Shown: piece after piece, positions 8,793 to 18,400 of the stretch
Layout: every line of letters starts with the position of its first letter
How positions within the stretch are numbered: position 1 is the first letter of the stretch
Source of the DNA: CAMCXE01 sp036520615
GTDB taxonomy: Bacteria > Pseudomonadota > Gammaproteobacteria > Pseudomonadales > Cellvibrionaceae
Length of the DNA: 64,000 bases
Assembly (NCBI GenBank): GCA_036520615.1
Contig: DATDJI010000060.1
Location: forward strand, 1 to 64,000
Reading direction: 5' to 3'
Made by a program: the position numbers and the translations under genes
The notes under the pieces: model-generated
The model's input: only the letters and a program-made list of their open reading frames with translations
Database searches by the model: none
Told to the model about the DNA's origin: nothing

Positions 8793-9182
8793 GGGCGAGG
8801 TAATTCGAGTAGGGCGTAGTTGTTGAAGCCGTGTTTAAGCATCGGGAATGTTACCTGGAATTTAGCTTGTTTGTCAGGAACGACTTGCGCCTGCTAGTTC
8901 GCTATAACCAAATGCTCCGGTAATAATTACATAAGCTAACTTTTTGCAACACAAGGAATGATCAGCGACTACACTAAAAATCATTGGTCAGCCACTACGG
9001 CTGAGACAATGTTAGTTAATATGCTAGCGACTTTATATGGATAATCAGGTAAGTGCTGAGATGGGTTGTTTTCAAATACATCTAACTGCGTTGGATGTGA
9101 GGGCAGTAAATTGCAGTAGTAAAGGAATGAAGAGTTGCCACGAGCAGGTATGTTGAATTTGGACTCAAAAAGGGTATTCATT
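8793..9182. other. Intergenic region without recognised gene
   Basis: About 390 nt between divergent genes. Short frames on the minus strand here have no ribosome site and no recognisable protein character. It probably holds the two divergent promoters; no convincing operator seen. Confidence 0.4.
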
Positions 9183-9401
9183 ATGAATCGTTCCGGCGAA
9201 TCAGGTTCAGTGCCAAATAGGCACAACCGTTTTTTTCAACAATATGATTATTGGTATTATCGTACCCGTGAAGGCATTGATATAGGGCCTTTTGATACGA
9301 GGGCTGAGGCGGAACGCGGTGTAAATGAGTTTATCGATTATGTGGTCAATCAAAACCCTGATTTTATCGATATTTTAAGCCGTTATAAGGTTGCTGCATA
9401 A
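9183..9401 (+). CDS. Small DUF6316-like protein
   Basis: 72 residues. Pattern NRFFQQYDYWYYRTREGIDIGPFD followed by TRAEAERGVNEFIDYV fits the small DUF6316-type family of gammaproteobacteria, in which a WYF-x-TREG core and GPF(D/E) are conserved (from memory, unverified). Function unknown. The start at 9183 is chosen because AAAGGG lies 7-12 nt upstream; an extension to 9135 would add 16 residues without support. A hairpin follows at 9406-9426. Confidence 0.65.
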   Translation: MNRSGESGSVPNRHNRFFQQYDYWYYRTREGIDIGPFDTRAEAERGVNEFIDYVVNQNPDFIDILSRYKVAA

Positions 9402-9405
9402 TGGG

Positions 9406-9426
9406 GTGCCATTTTCAAAAATGGCG
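9406..9426 (+). terminator. Hairpin downstream of the DUF6316-like gene
   Basis: GCCATTTT paired with AAAATGGC around a very short loop, starting five nt after the stop codon. A T-run (ATTTTTTTG) follows only some 20 nt later, so this is a stem with weak terminator character. Confidence 0.4.
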
Positions 9427-9573
9427 CTAATCACCTATTAACTATTTTTTTGTCGCTTAGAAGTACCATTTGAAACGAGTCATAATAATAATTCTCGCCA
9501 AATGGTGTTTTCGATTCTGCTAATAAATGCTCTGCATTTCTCTAAACCTTTAATTGCCCCGCAGTACTTGTTT

Positions 9574-10029
9574 CTAACTCCCTTTGTGATTATCAGCCTC
9601 ATTCAGCTCGAAGCGAATTTTTAGCTCTTTTGAATAAGGAAATAACACATTGCCAAAACCTGCCACGTTAAATACAAATGTATCCGCTGCGGCTAGGGCA
9701 GCATTGTCGAGAATTGCGTGCCCGGATGATTCGCTGATATTTTTCTCCAATAATTTGCCGTCAGCGTCTATACGCAATTCCAATTTAGCAACACCCGTTA
9801 ATCCACTGTTCATTGCGTAGGCTGGGTAGAGTATCGTAGCTTTGCGCGCCAACCAGGGCGTGCTAAAAGACAAAAAATAAGGGTTTTCTGCGTCTTTAAT
9901 GGCACCCGCTTTTTCAAGGTGAGCTTGGCAAATTGGGCTTGGAATTAAACAGGGTTTTATTGCAAGTGTAAGGCCGCCTGCTGCAATAATAAGTACAGCA
10001 GCTAAAGGTATGATAATTTTTTTATTCAT
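9574..10029 (-). CDS. Short TonB C-terminal-domain protein
   Basis: 151 residues: an N-terminal membrane anchor (IIIPLAAVLIIAAGGLTLAI, about 4-23), a short spacer and a TonB_C-like domain (ATILYPAYAMNSGLTGVAKLEL, SSGHAILDNAALAAADTF, ending in LKIRFEL). The long Pro-rich linker needed to span the periplasm is missing, so it is unlikely to energise outer-membrane receptors on its own; such proteins are often called energy-transducer TonB without known role. Two cysteines follow the membrane segment (PCLIPSPICQ). It starts 20 nt after ttcA on the same strand and is probably in its transcript. Confidence 0.7.
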   Translation of the reverse strand: MNKKIIIPLAAVLIIAAGGLTLAIKPCLIPSPICQAHLEKAGAIKDAENPYFLSFSTPWLARKATILYPAYAMNSGLTGVAKLELRIDADGKLLEKNISESSGHAILDNAALAAADTFVFNVAGFGNVLFPYSKELKIRFELNEADNHKGS

Positions 10030-10049
10030 GGGTAAATTCTAATAGGTAA

Positions 10050-10982
10050 TTATTCAAGATCGAAAGCGCGGACGTATTGAACGTCTTCTGCAGTAGAGTT
10101 ATGGGCTGGGTTTGGTGAATTGACAATGTTTGAGGTAACGCCACAAGCATCATCTTCAACCGGATTGGCCTCGCCTTGGCGGCTAAGTGTTAAATTAATA
10201 AAATCAAACAATTCGTTATCGGCCAATTGAGAAGGTGAAACTTTTTGCAAGGCGCCGAATATTGTATCGATACGGCCTGGGTATTGTTTTTCCCAGCTGG
10301 TTAACATGGCTTTTATTGATTGACGCTGCAGATTTTCCTGAGAGCCGCAAAGATTACACGGAATTATCGGAAATTCCTTGACCGCTGCGTATTCAATTAA
10401 ATCCTCTTCGCGACAATAGGCCATGGGTCTGATAACAATATTTCTTCCGTCATCAGCGAGTAATTTCGGTGGCATGGCTTTTAAACGCCCACCGAAAAAT
10501 AAATTTAAAAATAAAGTTTCTACAATATCGTCTTTATGATGACCCAACGCAATTTTTGTCGCGCCTATGGATTCAGCAAATCCATACAAAGTGCCGCGGC
10601 GCAGACGCGAGCATAAACCACAAGTGGTTTTGCCTTCGGGGATTATCGACTTCACCACTGAATAGGTATCTTTTTCCACAATATAAAATGGCACACCCAG
10701 GGCAGTTAAATAATCAGGTAATACCTGCTCAGGAAACCCCGGTTGTTTTTGATCCATATTTACCGCCACTATTTCAAATGCGATAGGAGCGGCGCGTTGC
10801 AATGACAATAAAATATCCAGCATTGCATAGGAGTCCTTGCCACCGGATAGGCACACCATCACCTTGTCACCAGCTTCGATCATGTTGTAGTCGGCGATCG
10901 CTGAACCCACCAGGCGCCGCAAGCGTTTTTGCAGCTTGTTGTTTTCATATTGGGATTTGCGCGCGAGCACCGATTCAAGCAT
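10050..10982 (-). CDS. ttcA: tRNA 2-thiocytidine(32) synthetase TtcA
   Basis: Thiolates cytidine 32 of certain tRNAs with ATP and an Fe-S cluster. 310 residues from ATG at 10982. Visible: the PP-loop SGGKDS, the CGLCSRLRRG motif and PCNLCGSQ, which together give the cluster cysteines, and GHHKDDIVETLFLN. The start is placed at MLESVLARK rather than 24 codons upstream because known TtcA proteins begin shortly before the KLQKRLRR helix. Followed by the short TonB-domain gene. Confidence 0.95.
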   Translation of the reverse strand: MLESVLARKSQYENNKLQKRLRRLVGSAIADYNMIEAGDKVMVCLSGGKDSYAMLDILLSLQRAAPIAFEIVAVNMDQKQPGFPEQVLPDYLTALGVPFYIVEKDTYSVVKSIIPEGKTTCGLCSRLRRGTLYGFAESIGATKIALGHHKDDIVETLFLNLFFGGRLKAMPPKLLADDGRNIVIRPMAYCREEDLIEYAAVKEFPIIPCNLCGSQENLQRQSIKAMLTSWEKQYPGRIDTIFGALQKVSPSQLADNELFDFINLTLSRQGEANPVEDDACGVTSNIVNSPNPAHNSTAEDVQYVRAFDLE

Positions 10983-11218
10983 GGGACGACCTATACCGCA
11001 AAAAGCGGCAATTGTAAGGGCTTGCCGCTTGTGCGGCAAAGCCCTGCCGCTCAAAGCACTAAAAAATAACGTCTGAGCCCTAAAAATGCGGCCTGTGGGG
11101 CGATAAAATTAGCCGCTTGATTTGGCACAAGGCTTGCGACAGGTGTCATACAGCCCTGCAAATATTTCTTAGGGGCAAAAGTGCAATTAAGGTTTTTGAC
11201 CCTTCGGGAGTATCCACA

Positions 11219-11998
11219 GTGTTAAAGCGTTTAAGTAGTTGGTTTTCAGGCCGTAAGTTAGAAGAAAAAACTCAGCAGCTTTGCGCTTTGCCATGGACGC
11301 ATGAGGAATCCGAGTTGATTTTATGGAATGAGGCTCAGCGTGGGTTAGGGCGCATAGAGCTTGCGGGGCGTTCAGGTTTATTTCACGCAGCACTACTGGG
11401 CGTGGATATTCTTGAAAACCAACTTCTTATTGATGTTCCATTCCCATCTCCGCCAGTTGATTTGTTGTTACCTGGGGCGGTCTGCAAAATTTCTTTTAGT
11501 AAACACCAACAGTTGTTGCAGCTGCAGGTGCGAGTTGAGCAACGCTTAATATTTGAAGGGCGAACAGCGCTTTTAGTACAAATAATAGAGCGAGATTTTC
11601 ACTACGATCGGCGCGCAGGTGAGCGCATAACGTTTGCACGCGGTGAATGGCCGTTAATGTGTATGCAAATCCCTATGGCTGAGCAATTGCGCGCACGGAT
11701 CATAAATCTTTCTTCTGGTGGTGCGTTAGTAAATATTTTTGGCAAGCATGACACGATAGTTTCGCCAAAAGCACTGGTGGGCATGAAGTTACAATTAACG
11801 GATAGTTGCTGTATCGATGTTAAGTGTGCAATTAAATCAATAAGTTATTATCGCAGGCCTTGTCAGCACACACAGTTTAGAGTGCAATTTATGGCTATGA
11901 GTGAAAGCGATCAGCGGAAATTAGATTTATTTATTGCCTATGAGCAGGATCGACGCGTACAGAACTCTCGTGCTTTAACCGTTTTGGATGCCGGTTAA
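11219..11998 (+). CDS. PilZ-domain protein (YcgR-like, probable c-di-GMP receptor)
   Basis: 259 residues from GTG at 11219, chosen because CGGGAG lies eight nt upstream; an upstream TTG at 11117 would add 34 residues. The N-terminal half (about 25-130) resembles the YcgR N-domain; the C-terminal half is a PilZ domain with the c-di-GMP-binding pair DRRAGER (RxxxR) and NLSSGGALV (D/N-x-S-x-x-G), then VQFMAMSESDQRKLDLFIAY. PilZ proteins of this type bind c-di-GMP and act on motility or pili. It precedes the MSHA pilin genes on the same strand, which suggests, without proof, a link to pilus output. Confidence 0.8.
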   Translation: MLKRLSSWFSGRKLEEKTQQLCALPWTHEESELILWNEAQRGLGRIELAGRSGLFHAALLGVDILENQLLIDVPFPSPPVDLLLPGAVCKISFSKHQQLLQLQVRVEQRLIFEGRTALLVQIIERDFHYDRRAGERITFARGEWPLMCMQIPMAEQLRARIINLSSGGALVNIFGKHDTIVSPKALVGMKLQLTDSCCIDVKCAIKSISYYRRPCQHTQFRVQFMAMSESDQRKLDLFIAYEQDRRVQNSRALTVLDAG

Positions 11999-12000
11999 TA

Positions 12001-12436
12001 TTGCGTGTATACAATATTTTTTATTTTTTAATTGTGCTGATTGATGTGGTAAATAAATTTCATCGGTGGTTATCAGAAACAGCTATTTTAATAGCGATTT
12101 ATTCCGCAAGCACTTTTATACGCGGCTTTTTCCAAAAAAATGCCATTTACCTGGCACTAAAAAATAGATCTCAATGTGCGTCAGGTAAACGCCGTAATTT
12201 TGGCGATCAATATAATTATATATATCGAATCGTCTATCAGATAGAGCAAGATTTCATATTATCTTGGCCCCAACAAATGATCGTTGCAGCTATATTTAAA
12301 TAAACGTGAGGCTTGCTTCGTCTAGTCTCATTTTGGGAGCTACGTACCTTGCGAAAAGCGGTTTTTCGATAGTAATGGAATACATGCAGGGGTTAGGAGT
12401 GGCCATATTAAATTTTTAGAGGTGGAGATTCACACA
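12001..12436 (+). other. Long leader/intergenic region before the pilin genes
   Basis: About 435 nt, AT-rich. A 100-codon frame starting with TTG at 12001 directly after the PilZ gene has no ribosome site of its own and no recognisable protein features, so I do not call it. The promoter of the pilin gene should lie here; I see no clear sigma-54 -24/-12 pair. The last 15 nt carry AGAGGTGGAGA, the pilin ribosome site. Confidence 0.35.
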
Positions 12437-12841
12437 ATGGGCAAACAACAATCCGGCTTTACGTTGATTGAGCTGATAGCTGTTATCGTTATTCTAGGTA
12501 TTTTGGCAGCCACTGCGGTGCCGCGCTTTGTTAATTTACAGGATGAATCAGCTGTAGCGGCGACCCGAGGTGTAGCAGGAAGCATTGAAAGCGCATCAGC
12601 TCTTAATCATGCAGTTGATGTGGCAGTTGCTGCAGGGCTCACTGATACTACTAATGATCCGTTTTATAACGTAGCCAATTGCAGCGATGGCGGCAAGCTA
12701 TTACAGAATGGTGCATTGCCTACGGGTTATAGTATTGCTTCTGCCGCAGTAGCGGATGGTGCAACGGGTAACTGTACGTTAACCGGACCGAGTAATAAAA
12801 CTGCTGTATTCACAATCATTGGTGCGGCGGGTGGGCTGTAA
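12437..12841 (+). CDS. mshA: MSHA-type major pilin
   Basis: 134 residues. Six-residue leader MGKQQS ending in Gly, then FTLIELIAVIVILGILAATAVPRFVNLQ, the class IV prepilin signal cleaved and N-methylated by PilD, with Glu at +5. The following DESAVAATRGVAGSIESASALN is characteristic of MshA rather than PilA. A C-terminal Cys pair (NCSDGG and GNCTLTG) could form the D-loop disulfide. The start at 12437 follows AGAGGTGGAGA. A strong terminator directly downstream suggests a monocistronic abundant transcript. Confidence 0.88.
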   Translation: MGKQQSGFTLIELIAVIVILGILAATAVPRFVNLQDESAVAATRGVAGSIESASALNHAVDVAVAAGLTDTTNDPFYNVANCSDGGKLLQNGALPTGYSIASAAVADGATGNCTLTGPSNKTAVFTIIGAAGGL

Positions 12842-12914
12842 TCGGCTCTTAAACGGGTGATCTCTTCTTTGTAGTTGCGCTATAGTCCCGCAGAAGATAG
12901 CAATTAGTTTGGTA

Positions 12915-12949
12915 AAAAAGGCTTGGAATTATCTCCAGGCCTTTTTTTG
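12915..12949 (+). terminator. Intrinsic terminator after mshA
   Basis: AAAAGGCTTGG / CCAGGCCTTTTTTT hairpin (one G-T pair) with a T7 run. It separates the major pilin gene from the minor pilin genes and would let the major pilin be made in excess. Confidence 0.8.
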
Positions 12950-12989
12950 TGGGCTACATTGATTAAAAGGGCTGTGGGGCACGCAGGCG

Positions 12990-13439
12990 ATGAAACCGAG
13001 TTACCAATACAGGCAGGGATTTACTCTTATTGAGTTAATTGCCGTATTGGTAATTTTAGGTGTGGTATCCGTTGCGGTGGCGGGGCGTTTTATGTCTCCG
13101 GATGTTTACGCGCTGCAGGCAGCGCGCGATCGAACACTGTTGTGCATTCAGGGCGCCCAGCAATTAGCCATGTCGCAACTGAGCGCTGTGCGCGTAATTT
13201 TAAGTGGCACAACTTTAGATGTACGCAAGGATGCAAATAATGACGGTGTATTTGCCAGTGGTGAAAGCGTGGTCTTAGGAGCGGTAACCTATCCTACCAG
13301 CCTTACTCAAGGCGTTAGCATCTCCGCTAGCACGTTAAATTTTAATCGTCTTGGCGAGACTACGGCAACGACTATTACGCTGACTCAGCAGGCGCGCATG
13401 TTGAATATTTCCGTTAGTGCTACTGGCTTTACCCGTTAA
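12990..13439 (+). CDS. mshC: MSHA-type minor pilin (MshC/GspH-like)
   Basis: 149 residues. Leader MKPSYQYRQG, then FTLIELIAVLVILGVVSVAVAGRFM, a prepilin N-terminus. The C-terminal half is a small beta-rich domain (VRVILSGTTLDVRKDANNDG...). DANNDGVFASGE looks like an EF-hand-type calcium loop. Position second in the cluster and the size fit MshC. It has a single Cys (LLCIQG). Confidence 0.8.
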   Translation: MKPSYQYRQGFTLIELIAVLVILGVVSVAVAGRFMSPDVYALQAARDRTLLCIQGAQQLAMSQLSAVRVILSGTTLDVRKDANNDGVFASGESVVLGAVTYPTSLTQGVSISASTLNFNRLGETTATTITLTQQARMLNISVSATGFTR

Positions 13440-13718
13440 AATTGTCGTTTTTGAAGGCCTTTAGACCCAAAAACTATCCTTTATATTTTCTTCTTACCCA
13501 TTTGCTATAAAACGCCGATTGCTTGCTACACTTAAATGGCTATGTCTATTTATCGTTCTATTTTTATACATTCAGCAAGGTATTTTAGAGCTGCGCTTAT
13601 TCATGCAGTTGGCACTAAGCATCGTGCATTAAATCTGCAGTTATAGGCAAATTTTAAACAATATACTTTGTAGCGGCCAGTAGTCATTTGATAAATCAAG
13701 CGTATTTTTGGCAATACT

Positions 13719-14210
13719 ATGGGTAGTGAGCTCTCAATTAATATCACTTCACGCACTGGTGCTAGCGGTTTTACGCTGGTCGAGCTGATGTTTTTTTTAG
13801 TGGTAGTGGCTATTGGCTTAGGTGGGCTATTAAAAGTTTTTAATGACGCAGTTTTGCATTCAGTAGATCCGGTATTGCGTGTGAAAGCGGTAGAGAAAAC
13901 CCAAGCATTAATGGATGAAATTCTCTCGCGTAAGTTTGATGAGAATACACCAACCGGTGGCTATCCTGCGTGCAATTCCGCTGGAGCCGACCTTTGTGTA
14001 GGCATCGGGGTTGATAGCGGTTATGACGATGTGGGTGATTACAATGGTTATAGCGACGTAACTGATACGGGTGTCAGTATTTCCGTTATGGTAGTAAATG
14101 CGGGCACTGAAGTGGGCGTAACCAATACAGATGCTCGCCGTATCACCATTACCACAACTACTAGTGATGGCTCAAAGGTGATGTTAAGTGCTTATAAACT
14201 TAACTACTAA
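13719..14210 (+). CDS. mshD: MSHA-type minor pilin (MshD-like)
   Basis: 163 residues with leader ending SG, then FTLVELMFFLVVVAIGLGGLLKVF. The continuation VKAVEKTQALMDEILSRKFDENTPTGG is typical of MshD. A Cys pair (PACNSAGADLCVG) follows. Preceded by 279 nt without gene, which may hold a promoter; no strong ribosome site was seen before the ATG at 13719. Overlaps the mshO start by 23 nt. Confidence 0.82.
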   Translation: MGSELSINITSRTGASGFTLVELMFFLVVVAIGLGGLLKVFNDAVLHSVDPVLRVKAVEKTQALMDEILSRKFDENTPTGGYPACNSAGADLCVGIGVDSGYDDVGDYNGYSDVTDTGVSISVMVVNAGTEVGVTNTDARRITITTTTSDGSKVMLSAYKLNY

Positions 14211-15039
14211 TTTTACCGGCCTAATAAAATCACATCGCAGTGATTTACGCCCATGCGCAAAAAAAAAGCATGCGCAACTGGGCTTTACGTTAGTTGAATT
14301 AATTTTTGTGTTAGTAGTATTAGGATTAGTGGGCGCCATTGGCAGTAGTTTTTTGGTGGACACAATGGATATGTATCAGCGCACAACTAACCGAGTAAAA
14401 TTAATGCAAAAAGGCCGCGTTGCTATAGAGCAAATGAGCCGCTATTTCCGCAGTGCAGTGCCGAACTCTGTGCGCATTAGCAGCACGGGAAAATGTGTAG
14501 AATTTGTACCGGTGGTGGCCGGAGGATATTACATTAACCAATTGCCCGACAGTGAAAACGGCGGCACGGCATCAAGCTCAGTAGTAATCGCACCCTTGAG
14601 TTATTCTGGCTCTGCTACGCAATTTATTGTTGCGCCTTTATCGACAAGTGATATTTATACTGCAGCAAGTGCTTCTGCTCGGGCCGGTGTAAGCGCAGTG
14701 GGTGCCAGTAGTATTACGCTCTCTGGAGCAAAGTTATTTACCCGTAATTCCACCCAGCATCGCTATTATCTGGCCGCAAATCCCAAACGTTTTTGTTTTG
14801 TGAGCGGTAGTTTATATAGATATAGTGGTTATGGTTTTTTAACCTCTGCACTGGATGATACAAGCCCTGGTGGAAGTGCTGATTTAATGCTTAATCAGCT
14901 GAACCAAGCTGCAACAAATTTTTCGCTCTCAACAGGTAGCGAGCAGCGAAATACCTCAGTTGGTATTACGCTATCGCTATCAGCGGGTACAGAAACTGTG
15001 GTAATGCGCCACAAAGTGTTGGTGCGCAATGTCCCATAA
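14188..15039 (+). CDS. mshO: MSHA-type minor pilin (MshO-like), unusual start
   Basis: The prepilin helix FTLVELIFVLVVLGLVGAIGSSF is preceded by KKKHAQLG. In the open frame the only start is GTG at 14188 (AGGTGA six nt upstream), giving a 33-residue leader of odd sequence. An ATG at 14253 would give a textbook leader (MRKKKHAQLG) but is out of frame by one base because of a run of nine A (14259-14267). The mature part has MQKGRVAIEQMSRYFRSAVPNSVRI, typical of MshO. 283 residues as called. See findings. Confidence 0.8.
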   Translation: MLINLTTNFTGLIKSHRSDLRPCAKKKHAQLGFTLVELIFVLVVLGLVGAIGSSFLVDTMDMYQRTTNRVKLMQKGRVAIEQMSRYFRSAVPNSVRISSTGKCVEFVPVVAGGYYINQLPDSENGGTASSSVVIAPLSYSGSATQFIVAPLSTSDIYTAASASARAGVSAVGASSITLSGAKLFTRNSTQHRYYLAANPKRFCFVSGSLYRYSGYGFLTSALDDTSPGGSADLMLNQLNQAATNFSLSTGSEQRNTSVGITLSLSAGTETVVMRHKVLVRNVP

Positions 15040-15472
15040 TAATTTCATAATTAAGATTAACTTAGAGCGTGGATTTTTAGTTCCAACTGCACTTTTTATT
15101 GTTGTGGGTTTGGGAGCTTTAGCCATATCGATAGCGCGTATGGCAGGTTCAGCAAACAGTATGGCATTGCGCGAAGCCTTAAGCGCACAAGCATTTTTTG
15201 CTGCTGAATCGGGAGTTCAATTAGCGTTATATAATTTATATAACGGCGCGACAACTCGCGCACTAGCCAATACGAATTGTTCAACTTTGGATGTGGCTTC
15301 TCGGACATTTACTTCGGTTGGGCTTAAAGCCTGCACAGTAGTTTTTGATTGTGCAACCACTACAGATACAGGTAATACACGCAGTTTTTATTTAATTACA
15401 GCTACAGCAAGTTGCGGAAGTAGCGATTTAGCTACCAGCCGTGTGCTTAATGTTAAAGCGATTATGCAGTGA
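15029..15472 (+). CDS. mshP: MSHA biogenesis protein MshP-like
   Basis: 147 residues. An N-terminal hydrophobic helix FLVPTALFIVVGLGALAISIARM follows ERG, and AFFAAESGVQLALYNLYNG is the conserved PilX/MshP-type segment. The later part has four cysteines (NCSTLD, KACTVVFDC, ASCGSS). The ATG at 15029 overlaps the end of mshO; the stop overlaps the mshQ start as GTGA, so the three are translationally coupled. Confidence 0.8.
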   Translation: MSHNNFIIKINLERGFLVPTALFIVVGLGALAISIARMAGSANSMALREALSAQAFFAAESGVQLALYNLYNGATTRALANTNCSTLDVASRTFTSVGLKACTVVFDCATTTDTGNTRSFYLITATASCGSSDLATSRVLNVKAIMQ

Positions 15473-18400
15473 TTTATCGAATATGGATGGTTGTTTTTTG
15501 GGTGTTTTGGCCTGGCCTTAGTAAGGGTTCAACCTGTGCTGGTTTATATTCTTATAGCGGACAATCCCATTCTGCCGGAGGCCGTATTAAAATCCCAAAC
15601 TGTATTTTATTAAAATTATTTTTTTTCTGGATTTTATCCGCTTACGGCCCCAATCTTTTGGCTGCGACTTGTTCCTCTGTATTTCCCACCGGTATTGCCA
15701 GTACCAGCAATACCGGCACAGTGACAATTGACTCTGCTACTGCGCGTATTAATAATTCTCCTAGCAATCAAATCACTACTAAAAATTACACCAACTTGAC
15801 TTCGGGTGCCAATGTTTGCGGAGCGGTGCCGTGCACTGCTAGCAACACCACATCCTCAACTGCCACAAACTACACTACCTTTCCCGGCGGTTCTGCATTG
15901 AGCACTTCTTGGGGGGGCTCGCTGACAGTTTCCAGCTCCGCTAATTATTCCAGCGTGAGTATCGCCCAGAATTCCACGCTGAATATCGCGCCCGGTGATT
16001 ATACTGTTACAGGTGATGTAACGTTACTGGGTGATACAGCGATAGCAACTGCACCGAAGATAAACGTGAGTGCTACCGGTACCGTACGCATTTTTGTGCA
16101 AGGCAATCTAACTCTCAACTCTTACTCTCAGGTGAATGTCGGGACAGGTGGCGGCACCACGCGGTTTATTTATTTTTATGTGCGCGGTACCACGACTGTA
16201 CAAACCTACTCGGCAGTAAAAGCGGTTATTTACTCTAAAGGGGGTGTGATTCTTCATGACAACTCCACATTAACCGGAGCGCTCTCCAGCGAAGGCAATA
16301 TTGTTATGCATAATGCCACCGTAAACTACAGCGCTACGGCCGTTTCCACCACTGATTTTGGCGGCAGTTGTACAGTAGCGGCTAGCATTAATAATTTTTT
16401 AATTGACGTAGGTGGCGGTACGGGAAGCAATTGTGCAGCTTCGACAATTAATATCACCGCACGAGATTCAAGCAATGCAGCGTTAACTACCTATGCGGGC
16501 ACCGTTACTATTTCTACATCAACTGCGAATGGTGATTGGGCGAAAACCGCTACGGCTGCAGATGCTTATGGCACTCTAACCGCAGGCGCTACGGATTCTG
16601 GTGCGGCAACTTATGTATTTAATACTTCTGATGCAGGTACTATTTCTATTAATTTAACCGATACGCATGCTGAGAGTTTAACTATCAGTTTAAATGACAG
16701 TTCTGCCGGTATTACCAGTACATCAAGTGCATTAGTATTTAGCCGCAATGCTTTTGTCGTCACAGCTCCAGACACTTTGGCGGGTGATATTATTGCCGGC
16801 CGAACACACAGCTTGCGCGTCACTATGATGAAGCAAAATACATCTGGGGCTACTAGTTGTTCTGCAGCGAGTGATTATAATGTCAGTGGTGTAAAAGCGT
16901 GGCTTATACGTGCAAGTGGCGACCCTGCAGGCACTGCACCTAATTTAATTAATAGCAGTAACGCATCCGTAGCTTTGCCTAATGCAAAACCGGCTAGTAA
17001 TAATGTGACGTTGGGATTTTCCGGTGGAATCGCCAACTTTACTTTATCGACTTCTGATGTCGGCAAATACGCTATTAATTTTGCTGACAGTAGTAATAGT
17101 TATTCAACATCCGAAATATCAGGTGCTTCAACCTATGTTGTAAGGCCATTTGGATTTTATATTTCTGTAACGTCAAATCCTGCAGCGTCGAGTGATACAG
17201 GCAGTGTTTTTACAACTGCAGGAACTAATTTCACTGTAAATGTTACGGCCAAAGCCTATTCAGCAACGGATGATGTTAATAGTGACGGTGTGCCAGATAA
17301 TCACGCGGACACGAATGCTGCTAATAATGCTAATCTCGCGGATAACACGACCTTAATTAAATTTGGCGCTGAATCACCAGCGGCGGAAACCGTGACATTA
17401 TCTTCGTCTTTACGCTTGCCATCAGGCGGGATCGATCCTGGCTTGAGCGATGGCGATGCCACTGCAAACGACGGTCGAGTAATTAGTAGTTTTACTAACG
17501 GGGTAGGTTCTACCACTCAAGCCTATTTTGGTGAAGTAGGTATTATCGAGCTTGCTGCGAGCATTACGGATGGCGACTATTTGGGTGCGGGCACGACTCC
17601 TACTACTAATATGGTCAGTCGCTCCGGCTATGTGGGCCGATTTAAACCTTATCAATTTGCAGCTTCTTCGGTGAGCATGACGCCTTTTTGTAGTGTGTCG
17701 ACGGCGTTTAATTATTTATCAAAAGATTTTCCTGCAGGGTTAACCATTACGGCACAGAATCAACAGGCAGGTACTACACAAAACTATGCGGGGGTTTTCG
17801 CAAAATTAACCTCAGCTGGGTACACATTTAAAGCGCGTGACACGACCTCATCAACAACTTTAACGAGCCGTATGCAATTATCCGGTTTAACCGGCAGCTG
17901 GGTAAGTGGGCAGGTTGCAGCAAGCGCCAGTATTAACCTTGCTCGTAATAGTACGCCGGACGGCCCCTACACGACGACTCGAGTCGGAGTAACGATTAGC
18001 GATACGGATTCAGTCAGCCTGCGCAGCAGCGATATTACATTTGATTCCGATGCCAATGGCAGTAACGATGCGCTACTATTTGGCCAAACTGCTTTTTATT
18101 ATGGCCGTTTGCGTTTGGATGATGCTCATGGCCCAGAAACAGCTAATTTAAACGTAAGCTTTCAAACGGATTATTGGACGGGTTCTATTTGGACCCGTAA
18201 TCGAGCAGACAGCTGTACCACTATCGCAACTTCCGCGATTAGTTATCCTTCCGGTGCAATTAATGTTGTGGCTAATCGCACCGTTACCGTAGGAGCGGGC
18301 ACTACAATCGGCAACTACGTACCTGTTCCAGGAGCCACCGTAAATTTTTCATCCGGTGATGCAGGGCATTATTTTTCCCCGCCAGGTAATGGTAAAACCG

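Noticed and set aside
8981..9226. 81-codon minus-strand frame
   Set aside because: It starts inside the better supported DUF6316-like gene on the other strand and has no ribosome site or domain pattern.
12001..12303. 100-codon plus-strand frame after the PilZ gene
   Set aside because: TTG start without ribosome site, no recognisable protein pattern, AT-rich leader DNA. Treated as non-coding.
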